64,000 bases of DNA from PALSA-693 sp963702305 (GTDB lineage: Bacteria; Actinomycetota; Acidimicrobiia; Acidimicrobiales; Palsa-688), in assembly GCA_963702305.1 (NCBI GenBank), contig CAVPBX010000012.1, positions 124,001-188,000 of the forward strand, given 5' to 3'. A model generated the notes under the pieces. The model saw only the letters and a list, made by a program, of their open reading frames with translations, was not told the DNA's origin and ran no database searches. Below, piece by piece: positions 1-9,452 of the stretch (its first letter is position 1; each line of letters begins with the position of its first letter). Position numbers and translations under genes: made by a program.

Positions 1-499
1 CCGCCTGCGAGCCCTGGGTGAAGCTGTCCGAGACCACGCCCGTCAACCCGCTGACGTTGCCAACGTTGATGGATGTCGGCGTCACCCCGGGCGCTGAGGC
101 GGTGTTGCCGGCGGTGCCCGTGCAGTAGGCGGCCTCGGCCTGTGGGTTGAAGTTGAAAGCGCTCGCCGCGGTGGCGCCCGGCGTCGGCGTCACCGTGCTC
201 GTCCGGCTGCCCGGGGCGGACGCCACCGTCCCGCCGGTTGCGCCGGCGGTGTTTCCGCCTGGGCCGGTGCCCGATACCGACGAGACACCCGCGCTCGCTG
301 ACCCGCGTGCGGAGCGCGACGTCCCAGGCGAGGTGGTCGCGGAGCTTCCGGTCAGCTGGTTCCCGGAAGAGCCCGCCGATGACGCGGCCCCGGGCTGGAC
401 CGCGCTGGCGCCGAAATACGGAGCCACGCGCGCCCCGCAGGCGGCGACGGGCAGCATGAGTCCCACCGCTGCCAGCAACGCCACTCCGCTTCGCGACAT
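1..499 (-). CDS. Secreted lipoprotein, probable ABC-type substrate-binding protein (5' part)
   Basis: Read leftward from an ATG at 499, the frame stays open for 166 codons to the window edge. The N-terminus is a hydrophobic signal peptide ending in the lipobox LPVAAC (about residues 15-20), so the protein is likely lipid-anchored outside the membrane. A Ser/Gly/Thr-rich linker of about 90 residues follows. Then comes TPTSINVGNVSGLTG, which resembles the start of the mature domain in actinobacterial branched-chain amino-acid-type periplasmic binding proteins. The substrate cannot be read from this fragment. The rest of the gene lies outside the window. Lipoprotein assignment is firm; the transporter role is inferred. 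Confidence 0.7.
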   Translation of the reverse strand, partial: MSRSGVALLAAVGLMLPVAACGARVAPYFGASAVQPGAASSAGSSGNQLTGSSATTSPGTSRSARGSASAGVSSVSGTGPGGNTAGATGGTVASAPGSRTSTVTPTPGATAASAFNFNPQAEAAYCTGTAGNTASAPGVTPTSINVGNVSGLTGVVSDSFTQGSQA

Positions 500-737
500 C
501 CTCACGACGCTGACCCCCAGTCGGCATCCAGGCCCGGAATCCCCCACCGAGCCCCGGCCCGAGGGACTCGGCGATCGTTGCCGTCAAACTACCCAATACG
601 GACCTCGCGGACGGTTGGACACCCGGGTCGCTCGGCTCCTCTCGCGGTTGTCTGGCAGCGTCCTTAGGTTCGCCCTACCGGGGCCGGAAACCTGCCGACT
701 GGCCGGCCGACGCCGAACTCCCCGTAGGGTCACGGCC
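500..737. other. Divergent intergenic region
   Basis: This 238-bp gap lies between the leftward lipoprotein gene and the rightward oxidoreductase gene, so both promoters must be here. I see no convincing palindrome or tandem repeat. On the minus strand a TTGACG lies near 590, but its -10 partner is not clear. Confidence 0.4.
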
Positions 738-1715
738 ATGAGAGCGATGATGTGCCGGAGGTTCGGTGGCCCCGAGGTGCTGGCCCTCGAGGAGATGGAC
801 GACCCGGTCGCGGGCGCCGGCCAGGTCGTCCTCGACATGCAGGCCTGCGCCGTCAACTTCCCGGACCTGCTGATGATGGCCGACCGCTACCAGTTCAAAC
901 CGGGGCTGCCGTTCGTCCCGGGCGGCGAGGTCGCCGGGGTGGTACGGGCGGTCGGCGCCGGGGTGGAGGGCATCGCGCTCGGCGACCGGGTGGCGGCGTC
1001 GGCCGGCACGGGCGGGCTGGCCGAGCGGGTGGTCGTCAACGCCCGGGCCATCGTGCCGGTTCCTGACGGACTCGACCTCTCGGAGGCGGCCGGGCTCCTC
1101 TACGCCTACGGGACGTCGCACTACGCCCTCAAGGATCGGGCCGCCCTCCAGCCGGGTGAGACGCTGCTGGTGCTCGGGGCGGCCGGATCGGTCGGCCTGG
1201 CGGCCGTGGAGCTGGGCCGGCTGATGGGCGCCCGGGTGATCGCGGCTGCCTCAACGGACGAGAAGCTGGCCCTGTCCGCGCAGTACGGCGCGGCGGAGAC
1301 CATCAATTACAGCCGGGTCGATCTCAAGGCCCGCATCCGGGAGCTCACCGACGGCGCCGGGGTGGACGTCGTCTACGACCCGGTCGGCGGCGCCTACGCC
1401 GAGCCGGCGCTACGGGCCACCGCCTGGAACGGCCGCTACCTGGTGATCGGCTTCGCCGCCGGCGACATCCCCCGCCTGCCCCTCAACCTGCCGCTGCTGC
1501 GGGGCTGCAGCATCGTCGGGGTCTTCTGGGGTTCGTTCGTGTCGCGTCAGCCCGAAGCGCACCGGCGCAACGTCGAGGAGCTGACCCGGTGGTGGCGCTC
1601 CGGCGAGCTGCGCCCCCACGTGTCGAGCACCTATCCCCTGGAGAAGGCGGCTGACGCCATGCGGGAGTTGGCGGAGCGCCGGGCCCAGGGCAAGGTGGTC
1701 GTCACCGCCGCTTGA
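738..1715 (+). CDS. NADPH:quinone oxidoreductase family protein (zinc-independent MDR)
   Basis: A 325-residue medium-chain dehydrogenase/reductase. The catalytic GroES-like half includes PFVPGGEVAGVV (about 58-69). The Rossmann half has the dinucleotide loop VLGAAGSVGLAA (about 145-156). Structural zinc cysteines are absent, as in QOR and enoyl reductase-like members that reduce quinones or activated alkenes with NADPH. I chose the ATG at 738 because family similarity begins there; the frame is open further upstream, but that part is low-complexity and antisense to the lipoprotein gene. Its last 14 bases overlap the end of the convergent thioesterase gene. The substrate is unknown. Confidence 0.85.
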   Translation: MRAMMCRRFGGPEVLALEEMDDPVAGAGQVVLDMQACAVNFPDLLMMADRYQFKPGLPFVPGGEVAGVVRAVGAGVEGIALGDRVAASAGTGGLAERVVVNARAIVPVPDGLDLSEAAGLLYAYGTSHYALKDRAALQPGETLLVLGAAGSVGLAAVELGRLMGARVIAAASTDEKLALSAQYGAAETINYSRVDLKARIRELTDGAGVDVVYDPVGGAYAEPALRATAWNGRYLVIGFAAGDIPRLPLNLPLLRGCSIVGVFWGSFVSRQPEAHRRNVEELTRWWRSGELRPHVSSTYPLEKAADAMRELAERRAQGKVVVTAA

Positions 1716-2513
1716 ACAGCACCTCCTGGTTGAGCAGCGCCCCCAACCTCCCGCCCCGGTCGTGGATCGACCCGGTGTAGAGACCCCGTCCCCCCGGGCC
1801 TTGAGCGGCCAGGAGTCCAGGAGGACCCAGTCGTCGGCCCGGATGGGATGGTGAAACCAGATGGCGTGATCGATGGTGGGCCCGCCCCGCGGGGCGTCGG
1901 CCACGATGCCATCCGCAAAGCCGGACCCGACATCGGAGAGATACGTCAAGGCGCAGGCGTGGACGACCCGGTCGTCCGGTAACGAGCCCAGCACGCGGGA
2001 CCACATGCGGGCCGGAACCGGAGTCTCGTCCGGTCCAAACGGCCGGACCGGCGGGAGGGGGCGGATGCGCAGGGACTGATCGAAGCGGGAGGTGAATGTC
2101 TGCTCGGGCAGGTCCTCCGGCGCCGACGGATCGACCTCCCGCTCAGCGGCGAACTCCGGGCCCTCCCGGTCCTCGTGAAACGAGGCGGACATGCTGAAGA
2201 TCACCTCGCCCCGCTGCTGGGCGACAACATGCCGGGCGGAAAAAGACCCGCCGTCGCGGTCCCGGGCCACCTGCAGAAGGACCGGCGAGTCGGCTCGACC
2301 GGGCCGAAGGAAATAGCCGTGCAGCGAATGGGGCCAGCGCCCTTCCGGCACCGTGAAGGCGGCCGCCCGCAGGGCCTGGGCCGCCACCTGGCCCCCGAAC
2401 AGGGCGGGCCAGCCTTCGGCGGACTTCTCGTTGTACCCGAGGTACAGGTTGGTGTCGATCTCCTCGATGTCGAGGAGATCGACCATGTCAGTGACGGTGC
2501 GGTCGTCCGGCAC
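1702..2513 (-). CDS. tesB: Acyl-CoA thioesterase II, frameshifted near its 3' end
   Basis: A TesB-type double-hotdog thioesterase that hydrolyses acyl-CoA to free acid and CoA. Visible signatures are LFGGQVAAQALRAA (about 39-52), HSLHGYFLRPG (about 63-73) and, near the end, the family motif LYTGSIHDR and GALLNQEVLFKRR. That C-terminal part is in a different frame from the first 240 codons. Restoring one G to the run of six at 1790-1795 (C on the plus strand) joins the halves into 270 residues, the usual length. The GTG start at 2513 directly abuts the acyl-CoA dehydrogenase stop, so the two form one leftward operon. Confidence 0.85.
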
Positions 2514-3758
2514 TCAGCTGAACGGGAGGTCGCGGAAGGGCACGTCGCGGTCGACCGACGGCTCTTTCGGCAATCCGAGGACGCGTTCCCCGAGGATGTT
2601 GCGCATGACCTCGTTGGTCCCGCCGGCGATCCCCGAGGCGGGCGCGTTCAGTACCAACTGGCTGGGCCACTCCGCCTCGGTGTCCCCCGTCGACCAGGCC
2701 GTGGCGGCGGCTCCGGCGAGGCGAGCGGCGACTTCGCCCGAGCGGCGCATGAGCATGGCGCCGATGAGCTTGGCCACCGATCCCTCCGGACCCGGGACCC
2801 GGCCGGCGGCGACGGCGCCGCGGATGCGCAAGCCGACCATGTCGAGCACCCAGTAGCCGATCAGCAGGCCGGCCAGGTCCTGGCGAACCACGGGATCAGC
2901 CAGCAGCCCCCGGTTCCGGGCCAGATCCAGGTGCTTGGCGATCGGGCTCAACGGCGAGGTCTTCTCGGTGCTGCGGCCGGCGCCGATGGCGACCCGCTCG
3001 TTCATCAAGGTGGTGAGCGCGACGCGCCAGCCGTCGCCGGGCTCGCCGAGGATGTCGGCCGCGGGGATCCGCACCCCGTCGAAGAACACCTCGTTGAAGT
3101 TGGCCCCGCCGCTCATCTGGCGCAGCGGCCGGATCGTCACCCCGGGAGAGCTCATGTCGATGATGAACATCGACAAGCCGCGATGCTTGGGCTGGTCCGG
3201 GTCCGTGCGGGCGAGCACGATCCCGTACTGGGAGTAGTGGGCCCCGGAGGTCCAGACTTTCTGGCCGTTGAGCACCCACTCGTCTCCGTCGCGGTCCGCG
3301 GTGGACCGGAGGCTGGCCACGTCGGACCCGGCCGACGGTTCGGAGAACAGCTGGCACCAGATCTCCTCGCCGCGCGCCGCGGGGCGCACGAAGCGCTGCT
3401 TGTGCGCTTCGGTGCCGTGGGCCAGGACGGTGGGGATGCACATCCCGAAGCCGATGGTGAACACCCCGTCCGGGGTGGCGTAGTCCGCGGCTTCCTCGTT
3501 GAAGATGGTCTGGTAGCGGCCGGCCAGGCCTTGGCCGCCGTACTCCTTCGGCCAGGTCAGCGCGGCCAGGCCGGCGTCGAACAGGGCCGCCTGGTAGGTC
3601 CGGGCCACGTCCACCCGGTCGTCGCCCGGCGCGCCGTCCTCGGGCGAGCCGTCGGCGCTGCGGCGGGGGGCGTGGGCGACCAGGAAGTCACGGGCCCGAG
3701 CCCGGAAGGCGTCCTCGTCGGCCGTGACCTGGTCGTGATCAATGGTGGTGGCGGTCAT
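2514..3758 (-). CDS. Acyl-CoA dehydrogenase
   Basis: A 414-residue FAD-dependent acyl-CoA dehydrogenase for alpha,beta-desaturation of a CoA thioester. The middle domain shows WCQLFSEPSAGSDVASLRS and WVLNGQKVWTSGAHYSQYG. The helical C-terminal domain includes TNEVMRNILGERVLGLP. The usual catalytic Glu position cannot be confirmed by eye. It is the first gene of a leftward pair with the thioesterase, with zero spacing, which suggests a degradation or salvage step followed by CoA release. The actual acyl substrate, which could be steroid side chain, terpenoid or fatty acid, is not evident. Confidence 0.92.
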   Translation of the reverse strand: MTATTIDHDQVTADEDAFRARARDFLVAHAPRRSADGSPEDGAPGDDRVDVARTYQAALFDAGLAALTWPKEYGGQGLAGRYQTIFNEEAADYATPDGVFTIGFGMCIPTVLAHGTEAHKQRFVRPAARGEEIWCQLFSEPSAGSDVASLRSTADRDGDEWVLNGQKVWTSGAHYSQYGIVLARTDPDQPKHRGLSMFIIDMSSPGVTIRPLRQMSGGANFNEVFFDGVRIPAADILGEPGDGWRVALTTLMNERVAIGAGRSTEKTSPLSPIAKHLDLARNRGLLADPVVRQDLAGLLIGYWVLDMVGLRIRGAVAAGRVPGPEGSVAKLIGAMLMRRSGEVAARLAGAAATAWSTGDTEAEWPSQLVLNAPASGIAGGTNEVMRNILGERVLGLPKEPSVDRDVPFRDLPFS

Positions 3759-3866
3759 GGCTACTCCCCTGTCGGTCGTCCGGCCCGGGCCATTCTGGCG
3801 CCCCGGACCGGGCCCCGGCCACCCGGGCTGGCGCTTCGCCCTGCCGTCAGCTGCCGCTACGGGCTC

Positions 3867-4922
3867 CTACGGGCTCCTGACCCCGGACGGCTGGAGGAGT
3901 TCCTCAATGGCCGGAGGGGGGTCGCCGAGGGCGCGGCCGGCGATGGCCATCGCCCGATCGACGGCCTCGCTGGTGCGGAGGTAGTCGACGGGCGACTTGC
4001 CGTGCACCCGGGCGGCCATGATGGCGCCGGCGTGCCGGACGGCCAGCTCCCGGTCCGCGGGTCCGTCGTAGGCACGCCACACGGCGCCGGCGGCCTCGGT
4101 GAGGGCGGAACGGGCGCCGGCGGCCTCGGTGAGGGCGGCGCGGGCGCCGGCGCCCGTGGCGCTCGTGCCGGCGCCGGCCCCGGCTTTGGCTTCGGTCGAG
4201 CGGCACGCCTTGAGCAGCAGGTGGGCGACGACCATGCCGAGGTCGAAGGCGGGGTCGCCGGCGTGGACGATCTCCCAGTCGAGCAGCACCGGGGGTCCGG
4301 AGGTCACCAGCACGTTCTTGGGGTTGAGGTCACCGTGGACGAGGCCCCCGCGGCACGCCCGGCCGCTGTCGTCGATCAGCCGGTGCAGGGCGGGACCCAG
4401 AGCGGGCACCCGGGCCACGGTGGTCCGGTAGTAGGGCCCGGTGCGCAGGGCATCGAAGAGGGCGCGCCCGTCCGGTCCGGCCAGAGCCCGCGGAGCCGGA
4501 ACCCGGTGGAGGGCCGCCATGCCGGCGCCGATGGCGGCGGCCACCCCCAGGTCCACCCGGCCGGCGAGCAGTTCCTCCTTCCACGGGCGGGCCGGGGCCG
4601 TGATCAACTCCATGCCGAGCACCATCCGGTCCCGGTCGACGAAGGCCAGCCGCGGCACCCGCAGCGGGCCGACGCGCCCCGCCAGGACGGTCAAGGCGTC
4701 GGCTTCGCGCCCACCGCGGGACCGGTCGACGTACCACTCCTCGGCCACCGCCATCCGGCCGCGGGGCATCTTGGCCACCCAGGCCGGTCGCCCGTCCTCC
4801 ACCACCGCCACCGCACTGGAGACCCCGCCGCGCAGCGGCCGCAGCGAACCCCCCGGGCGCATACGGGCGGTGTCCGTAAGGGCCGTCCGGAGGGCGCCGA
4901 GGTCGGCGGGATCGGGCGGCAT
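3867..4922 (-). CDS. Phosphotransferase (APH / aminoglycoside phosphotransferase-like kinase fold)
   Basis: A 351-residue protein with the APH-type kinase core. The catalytic loop is VHGDLNPKNVLV (Asp and Asn visible), the metal-binding segment is LLDWEIVHAGDPAFDLG, and an upstream Lys in AWVAKMPRG may bind ATP. Family members phosphorylate small molecules, and many near acyl-CoA dehydrogenases remain of unknown substrate. I chose the ATG at 4922 because the frame upstream is Arg-rich and unlike the family. An Ala-rich insert near residue 265 is encoded by a 30-bp tandem repeat. It is not a proven resistance gene. Confidence 0.82.
   Translation of the reverse strand: MPPDPADLGALRTALTDTARMRPGGSLRPLRGGVSSAVAVVEDGRPAWVAKMPRGRMAVAEEWYVDRSRGGREADALTVLAGRVGPLRVPRLAFVDRDRMVLGMELITAPARPWKEELLAGRVDLGVAAAIGAGMAALHRVPAPRALAGPDGRALFDALRTGPYYRTTVARVPALGPALHRLIDDSGRACRGGLVHGDLNPKNVLVTSGPPVLLDWEIVHAGDPAFDLGMVVAHLLLKACRSTEAKAGAGAGTSATGAGARAALTEAAGARSALTEAAGAVWRAYDGPADRELAVRHAGAIMAARVHGKSPVDYLRTSEAVDRAMAIAGRALGDPPPAIEELLQPSGVRSP
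4085..4144. repeat. 30-bp tandem repeat, two copies, inside the phosphotransferase gene
   Basis: Two nearly identical 30-bp units (4085-4114 and 4115-4144) plus the start of a third. They encode a repeated ALTEAAGAR-type segment. The period is divisible by three, so copy changes would not break the frame. Confidence 0.85.
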
Positions 4923-5093
4923 GACCCACCTTGGCACGGACCTGGTCGTCCGGGCGAACGGCCGGCGCCCGCGTCGCGGTCGCCGACCGCATCGCAGCCT
5001 GGATCCGCGAACGGTTCCCGGTCTGACCGTCGGACCGGTCGGCCGGGATGCCATGCTGGGAACCACCCGGCACCAACCCACGTTGGAGGCACC

Positions 5094-5328
5094 GTGACCC
5101 AAGACCTACCCCCCACCCTGCGGGTCCACGTGGACCCCGACAAGTGCCAAGGGCACAACCGTTGCTACAGCCTGGCTCCCGAGCTCTTTGACGTCGACGA
5201 TCTGGGAATGTCGGCGGAGAAGGGCGACGGCACCGTCCCGCCCGACGCTGGTGGAGAAAGCCCGGCGGGCGGTGGCCAACTGCCCCGAGTACGCCATCTC
5301 CATCTCGGAGACCGGAGCCATCGCATGA
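5094..5328 (+). CDS. 3Fe-4S-type ferredoxin, frameshifted
   Basis: A small ferredoxin that would pass electrons to the adjacent P450. The first frame gives VHVDPDKCQGHNRCYSLAPE with the cluster cysteines of the actinobacterial P450-partner type. The last cysteine, in VANCPEYAISISETGAIA, lies one frame over. Removing one C near 5236-5245 (in GTCCCGCCCGACG) gives a normal 77-residue protein. The GTG at 5094 is the likely start. Its stop overlaps the P450 ATG (ATGA at 5325-5328), so the genes are translationally coupled and the ferredoxin is very probably the P450's own redox partner. Confidence 0.8.
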
Positions 5329-6548
5329 CCAGCCGCCACCCGCCCGTCACCGACTGGGCCACGGATTTCGACCACACCGATCCGAACTGGGTCGCCAACC
5401 CCTTCCCCATCTGGGACGACCTGCGGGCCCGCTGCCCCGTCGCCCACAGCGACCGGTACGGCGGCACCTGGCTGCCGGTCCGGCAGGAGGACATCGCGGC
5501 GGTGGCCTACGACACCGACAACTACACCTCACGGTCCGTGGTGGTCAGCGAGGTCCGGCCCGGTCCCGACGACCTGCCGGCACCCATTGGGTTGGCGCCA
5601 CCGATCACGTCGGATCCGCCTTTTCACGCCCTGGCTCGCCGCATGTTGCTGCCCGCCTTCTCGCCCAAGCCCATCGCGGCGTTGGAGCCGTTTACCCGGG
5701 AGCTGTGCCGGTCGCTGCTCGACGCCACCGCCGGCCAGCCCGAGTTCGACGCCGCGGTGGAGTACGCCCAGCACATCCCGCTGCGCGTCATCATCGGCAT
5801 GCTCGGCTTCCCACAGGAGGACGCCGACATCTTCCGGAAGTTCATCCACCAGGTCCTCGAGGACGTCGACATGTCACCGGAGGAACGCCAGGCCGTCATC
5901 GCCGACGGGGAGATCGACGCCTACATGGACGCCCGCATCGCCGAGCACCTGGCCGAGCCCCGCGACGACCTGACCACCTTTCTTCTCAACGCCGAGCTCG
6001 ACGGCCATCGGCTGCTGCCCGAGCACGTCCGGGGCACCATGGTGCTGCTGATGATCGCCGGGATCGACACCACCTGGTCGGCCATCGGGGCCGCGTTGTG
6101 GCACCTGGCCTCCCATCCCGACGACCGCCACCGGCTGGCGAGCGAGCCGCAACTGATGGACACCGCGGTCGAGGAGTTCCTCCGCGCCTACGCCCCGGTC
6201 ACGATGGCCCGCCTGGTCGCCAGGGACCACCAGCTCGGAGGTCAGCAGCTCCGCGAGGGGGACTGGCTGCTGCTGCCCTTCCCCGCCGGCAACCGGGACC
6301 CGGACGCCTTCGCCGACCCGGACCAGGTCCAGCTCGACCGAGCGGACAACCGGCACGCGGCCTTCGGGCTCGGCATCCACCGCTGCCTCGGCTCCAACCT
6401 GGCCCGCATGGAGCTCCGGGTGGCCTTGGAGGAGTGGCTGGCCCGCTACCCGGACTTCGAGCTCGCCGATCCCGCCGCGGTCACCTGGTCGAGCGGTCAG
6501 GTGCGCGGCCCGCGCACCATCCCGGTCCGGGTGGCGAGCCGCCAGTAG
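5325..6548 (+). CDS. Cytochrome P450
   Basis: A 407-residue soluble bacterial P450 monooxygenase. It shows the I-helix oxygen-binding stretch MIAGIDTTWSAIGAALW, the K-helix ExxR within VEEFLRAYAP, and the haem loop AAFGLGIHRCLGSNLAR with the Cys thiolate ligand. The ATG at 5325 starts a normal-length protein; the much longer open frame upstream is an antisense artefact of the phosphotransferase gene. It follows its ferredoxin with a four-base overlap, and the nearby dehydrogenase and thioesterase hint at hydroxylation within a lipid or terpenoid pathway. The substrate cannot be deduced. Confidence 0.93.
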   Translation: MTSRHPPVTDWATDFDHTDPNWVANPFPIWDDLRARCPVAHSDRYGGTWLPVRQEDIAAVAYDTDNYTSRSVVVSEVRPGPDDLPAPIGLAPPITSDPPFHALARRMLLPAFSPKPIAALEPFTRELCRSLLDATAGQPEFDAAVEYAQHIPLRVIIGMLGFPQEDADIFRKFIHQVLEDVDMSPEERQAVIADGEIDAYMDARIAEHLAEPRDDLTTFLLNAELDGHRLLPEHVRGTMVLLMIAGIDTTWSAIGAALWHLASHPDDRHRLASEPQLMDTAVEEFLRAYAPVTMARLVARDHQLGGQQLREGDWLLLPFPAGNRDPDAFADPDQVQLDRADNRHAAFGLGIHRCLGSNLARMELRVALEEWLARYPDFELADPAAVTWSSGQVRGPRTIPVRVASRQ

Positions 6549-6598
6549 CGAGGCGGCTTCCGGCGCGGCCGGAGCGGCGACCCTCCTACGCTGACGCC

Positions 6599-7450
6599 AT
6601 GCAGGTCGCCGTGGTGGGATTGGGCAGCATGGGGCGGGCGTTCGCGGCCCGAGCCCTGGAGCGCGGCCACGCGGTCAGTGTCTGGAACCGCTCGCCGGGC
6701 CGGGCCGGCGAGCTGGTGGCCGCCGGCGCGGTGGAGGCCGAGGCGCCGAGCGCGGCCGTGGGCGCGGCCGACGTGGTGCTGGTCGTGCTCGCCGACGACG
6801 CCGCCGTCCTCGAGGTGTGCACCGGACCCGACGGGGTGTTGGCCGCGCTCGGGCCACGTACCGTGCTCGCCGACATCAGCACGGTCTCCCCGGACTCGGC
6901 CCGGCTGTTGGCCGGCGCCGGCCCGGAGGGACGTGTCCTCGACGCCCCGGTCATGGGATCGCCGTCGGCGGTCGTCGCCGGGCTCGGCCGGTTTCTGATC
7001 GGAGGTCCGCTGGAGACGGTCACCGCCCTCGAGCCCCTGTGGGGCGACCTGGCGTCGAGCTACGTCCACTGCGGTCCGGTCGGCGCGGGGGCGACCATGA
7101 AGCTCGTCTCCAACCTGCTCCTGATCACCGGGGTGGCCGCCCTGGCCGAGGGCATCGCCACGGCCCGCCGGAGCGGGATCTCCGACGAGCTCATCCGGTC
7201 GGTGTTGAGCAACAGCGCGGTCGTCAGCCCGGCCAGCAAGGTCCGGTTGGGGAGCCTGCTCGACGAGCAGCATCCGGGATGGTTTTCCCCGGCGCTGGCG
7301 CGCAAGGATCTCCGGCTCGCCATCGGGCTGGCCGAGCAGGCGGGTATCCACGTGCAGATCGGGCCCGCCGCCGACGTGCTGCTGGGCCGGGTCATGGAGG
7401 CCGGCGCCGAGTGGCCGGACTTCTCGGCGATCATCGAGGCGCTCGCCTAA
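6599..7450 (+). CDS. NAD(P)-dependent oxidoreductase of the 3-hydroxyisobutyrate dehydrogenase family
   Basis: A 283-residue beta-hydroxyacid dehydrogenase. The N-terminal Rossmann motif is VAVVGLGSMGRAFAARALE. The substrate-binding region DAPVMGSPSAVVAGLGRFLIGG is the usual loop, though the classical DAPVSGG is changed. The C-terminal helical domain carries AGATMKLVSNLLL with the catalytic Lys. Members oxidise 3-hydroxyisobutyrate-like acids or reduce imines. It follows the P450 by about 50 bp on the same strand and may share its transcript. The exact substrate is open. Confidence 0.87.
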   Translation: MQVAVVGLGSMGRAFAARALERGHAVSVWNRSPGRAGELVAAGAVEAEAPSAAVGAADVVLVVLADDAAVLEVCTGPDGVLAALGPRTVLADISTVSPDSARLLAGAGPEGRVLDAPVMGSPSAVVAGLGRFLIGGPLETVTALEPLWGDLASSYVHCGPVGAGATMKLVSNLLLITGVAALAEGIATARRSGISDELIRSVLSNSAVVSPASKVRLGSLLDEQHPGWFSPALARKDLRLAIGLAEQAGIHVQIGPAADVLLGRVMEAGAEWPDFSAIIEALA

Positions 7451-7457
7451 ACGGGCC

Positions 7458-8774
7458 TCAGCCGGCGCCACCGATCACCACCCAGCGGGATCCGGCGGTC
7501 CGCGCCAGCATGCCGACCAGGCGGGCCCCGATGAAGGCGTCCAGTCCGGCCCAGATGCCGCCGATGCCCCAATGAAAGTGGAAGGCGGCCAGGGTGACCG
7601 GGACGAACACACCGAACGCCGCGAGCAGGGTGAGGGTCCGCATGAAGCCGACGTCGCCGGCGCCGATGAGCACCCCGTCGAGGGCGAACAGGACGCCGGC
7701 CGCCGGTTGCATGCCGATGAGATACGGCCACAGCAGGTGGGACTGGTGCTGCACCGTCGCGGACGAGGTGAAGGCCGCGGGGATGAGGTACCAGCCCGCT
7801 CCCAACACCACCGCGGTGGCGATGCCGGCGCCCAGCCCGTAGTTGGCCACCTGACGGGCGGTGTGCCGGGCCGCGCGGACGTCGCCGGCGCCCAGGGCCG
7901 CGCCCACGAGCGACTGGGCCGCGATGGCAAACGAGTCCAGCAACAGGGCGATGAACACCCACAGCTCGTAGCCGATCTGATGGGCCGCGACCTGGGCCGT
8001 ACCCATCCGGGCCGCCACGCCCGCGGCGGTGAGGAAGGCAGCCTGGAAGCCGATCTCCCGGAGCAACAGGTCCCGGCCGACCACCAGTTGGGCCCGGACC
8101 ATCGGCCAGCGGGGCCGCCAGGGACGCCGCTCCGATCGCACCGCCCGCAGGAAGAGCACGCCGCCGATCACCTGGGCCGCCACGTTGGCCACCGCGGAGC
8201 CGGCCAGCCCCAGGCCGAGGGGATACACCAGGATCGGCGAGGCGACGGCTGACAGCACGTTGGCCGTCACCACGATCCGCACCGGCCTGCGGGTCTCCTG
8301 GACACCCCGCATCCACCCGTTACCGGCCAGGACCAGCAGGACGCCGGGTACGCCCAGCACCGCGATGCGGAACCAGGTCTCGGCCGCGTGCCCCACCGCC
8401 CGGTTGCCGCCGGCGAGTAGATGGAGAAACGGCCCCGCCAGGCTCTCGCCCAGGACGATCGCCACCAGCCCGAGACCGACGGCGAGGACCGACGCGGTAA
8501 CCCCTTCGTCGACGGCGCGGGCCCGGTCGCCGGCGCCGAACCAGCGCGCCGCGCGGCCGGTCGTGCCGTAGTCGAGGAACGCCCCCACCATGGCGACCAG
8601 GGCCAGCAGGGTGCCCCCGATGCCCAGGCCGCCCAACGGCGTCGGTCCGAGGTGGCCGACCACCGCGGTGTCGATGAGGATGAAGGATGGCTCCGCGGCC
8701 AGGACCACGAACGCCGCCCCCGACAGCCGCAGCATCGTCCGGGTCGAAGGCGGTTCGCCTCGGGGGGACGCCAC
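7458..8774 (-). CDS. MATE family multidrug efflux transporter
   Basis: An integral membrane exporter of the MATE/DinF type with about 12 hydrophobic segments, which swaps cations for drugs or metabolites. Family hallmarks are the first-helix region AEPSFILIDTAVVGHLG and the repeat-two region GVPGVLLVLAGNGWMRGVQETRRP. The start is uncertain. A GTG at 8774 leaves a short cytoplasmic leader; an ATG at 8735 would begin almost in helix 1; a still longer frame reaches 8885 into unlike sequence. It ends 8 bp from the end of the convergent dehydrogenase gene. Confidence 0.85.
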   Translation of the reverse strand: MASPRGEPPSTRTMLRLSGAAFVVLAAEPSFILIDTAVVGHLGPTPLGGLGIGGTLLALVAMVGAFLDYGTTGRAARWFGAGDRARAVDEGVTASVLAVGLGLVAIVLGESLAGPFLHLLAGGNRAVGHAAETWFRIAVLGVPGVLLVLAGNGWMRGVQETRRPVRIVVTANVLSAVASPILVYPLGLGLAGSAVANVAAQVIGGVLFLRAVRSERRPWRPRWPMVRAQLVVGRDLLLREIGFQAAFLTAAGVAARMGTAQVAAHQIGYELWVFIALLLDSFAIAAQSLVGAALGAGDVRAARHTARQVANYGLGAGIATAVVLGAGWYLIPAAFTSSATVQHQSHLLWPYLIGMQPAAGVLFALDGVLIGAGDVGFMRTLTLLAAFGVFVPVTLAAFHFHWGIGGIWAGLDAFIGARLVGMLARTAGSRWVVIGGAG

Positions 8775-8916
8775 GCCGGTGGACGCTAGGGACGGGCTGC
8801 CCCGCCGGCAAGCAGGTTCCCCGAGGTCATCGATACTCCCGGCGGGCCTGGTGCGATTTGCATCACTGGTGCAGGCGAATCTCACCAGGTTGGGACCGCA
8901 GCGTGTGCGGTCGGTG

Positions 8917-9403
8917 TCAGCCGGTGGCGACCCGGCCGGGAACGCGGCCCGGCTGGGGCCGGCCCTCGCCGGCGAAGACCTGCATGTCGCGCGGCCCGAC
9001 CGGCTCGCCGCACGAGGCGCAGATCACCTGGGTGTGGGTGAGGTGGCCACAACCCTTGTGGGCGAGTCGCAAGGGGGGACCGTCGGGCGCCGCGTAGCTT
9101 GTCGCCCCACTCGCGCATGGCGTTGACGACCGGCCACAGGTCCCGGCCCTTGTCGGTCAGGCGGTAGTCGTAGCGCGGGGGATGCTCCTGGTACGGGACC
9201 CGGACCAGCAAGCCGGCGTCGACCAGGCGCGACAGGCGCTGCTGGAGGATGTTGCGGGAGATGCCCAAGCGGCGCTGGTAGTCGTCGAAGCGGGTGATGC
9301 CCAGGAAGCAGTCGCGGATGACGAGCATGCTCCACCACTCTCCCACCACCTCCAGGCATTGGGCGACCGAGCAGTCCATGGCGGCGAAGCTCTTGCGTTC
9401 CAC
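8917..9403 (-). CDS. HxlR family transcriptional regulator, frameshifted
   Basis: A winged-helix repressor. CSVAQCLEVVGEWWSMLVIR and GITRFDDYQRRLGISRNIL are the standard HxlR helices, and YDYRLTDKGRDLWPV forms the wing. After WGDK the frame breaks around 9085-9100. One extra base explains it, and the restored frame continues as GPPLRLAHKGCGHLTHTQ and ICASCGEPV, a His/Cys-rich tail seen in many actinobacterial HxlR proteins. The corrected length is about 161 residues. The GTG at 9403 is preferred over the ATG at 9427, which lies inside the putative operator. It is divergent from the DHA2 exporter gene and probably represses it. Confidence 0.82.
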
Positions 9404-9420
9404 CCCGCCATGATAAGTCA

Positions 9421-9435
9421 GTTGCATAATGGAAC
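9421..9435. promoter_or_regulatory. Putative HxlR operator, copy 1
   Basis: GTTGCATAATGGAAC is a partial palindrome with 6 of 7 arm pairs matching around a central A. It lies in the gap between hxlR and the exporter gene. The same motif recurs at 9453-9467 and at 33299-33313. Confidence 0.55.
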
Positions 9436-9452
9436 GCAATCGCCTAGGTTCG

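Noticed and set aside
2175..5324. A plus-strand open frame of over 1000 codons leading into the P450
   Set aside because: It is antisense to the thioesterase, dehydrogenase and phosphotransferase genes, its translation is low-complexity, and the P450 has a normal start at 5325 coupled to the ferredoxin stop.
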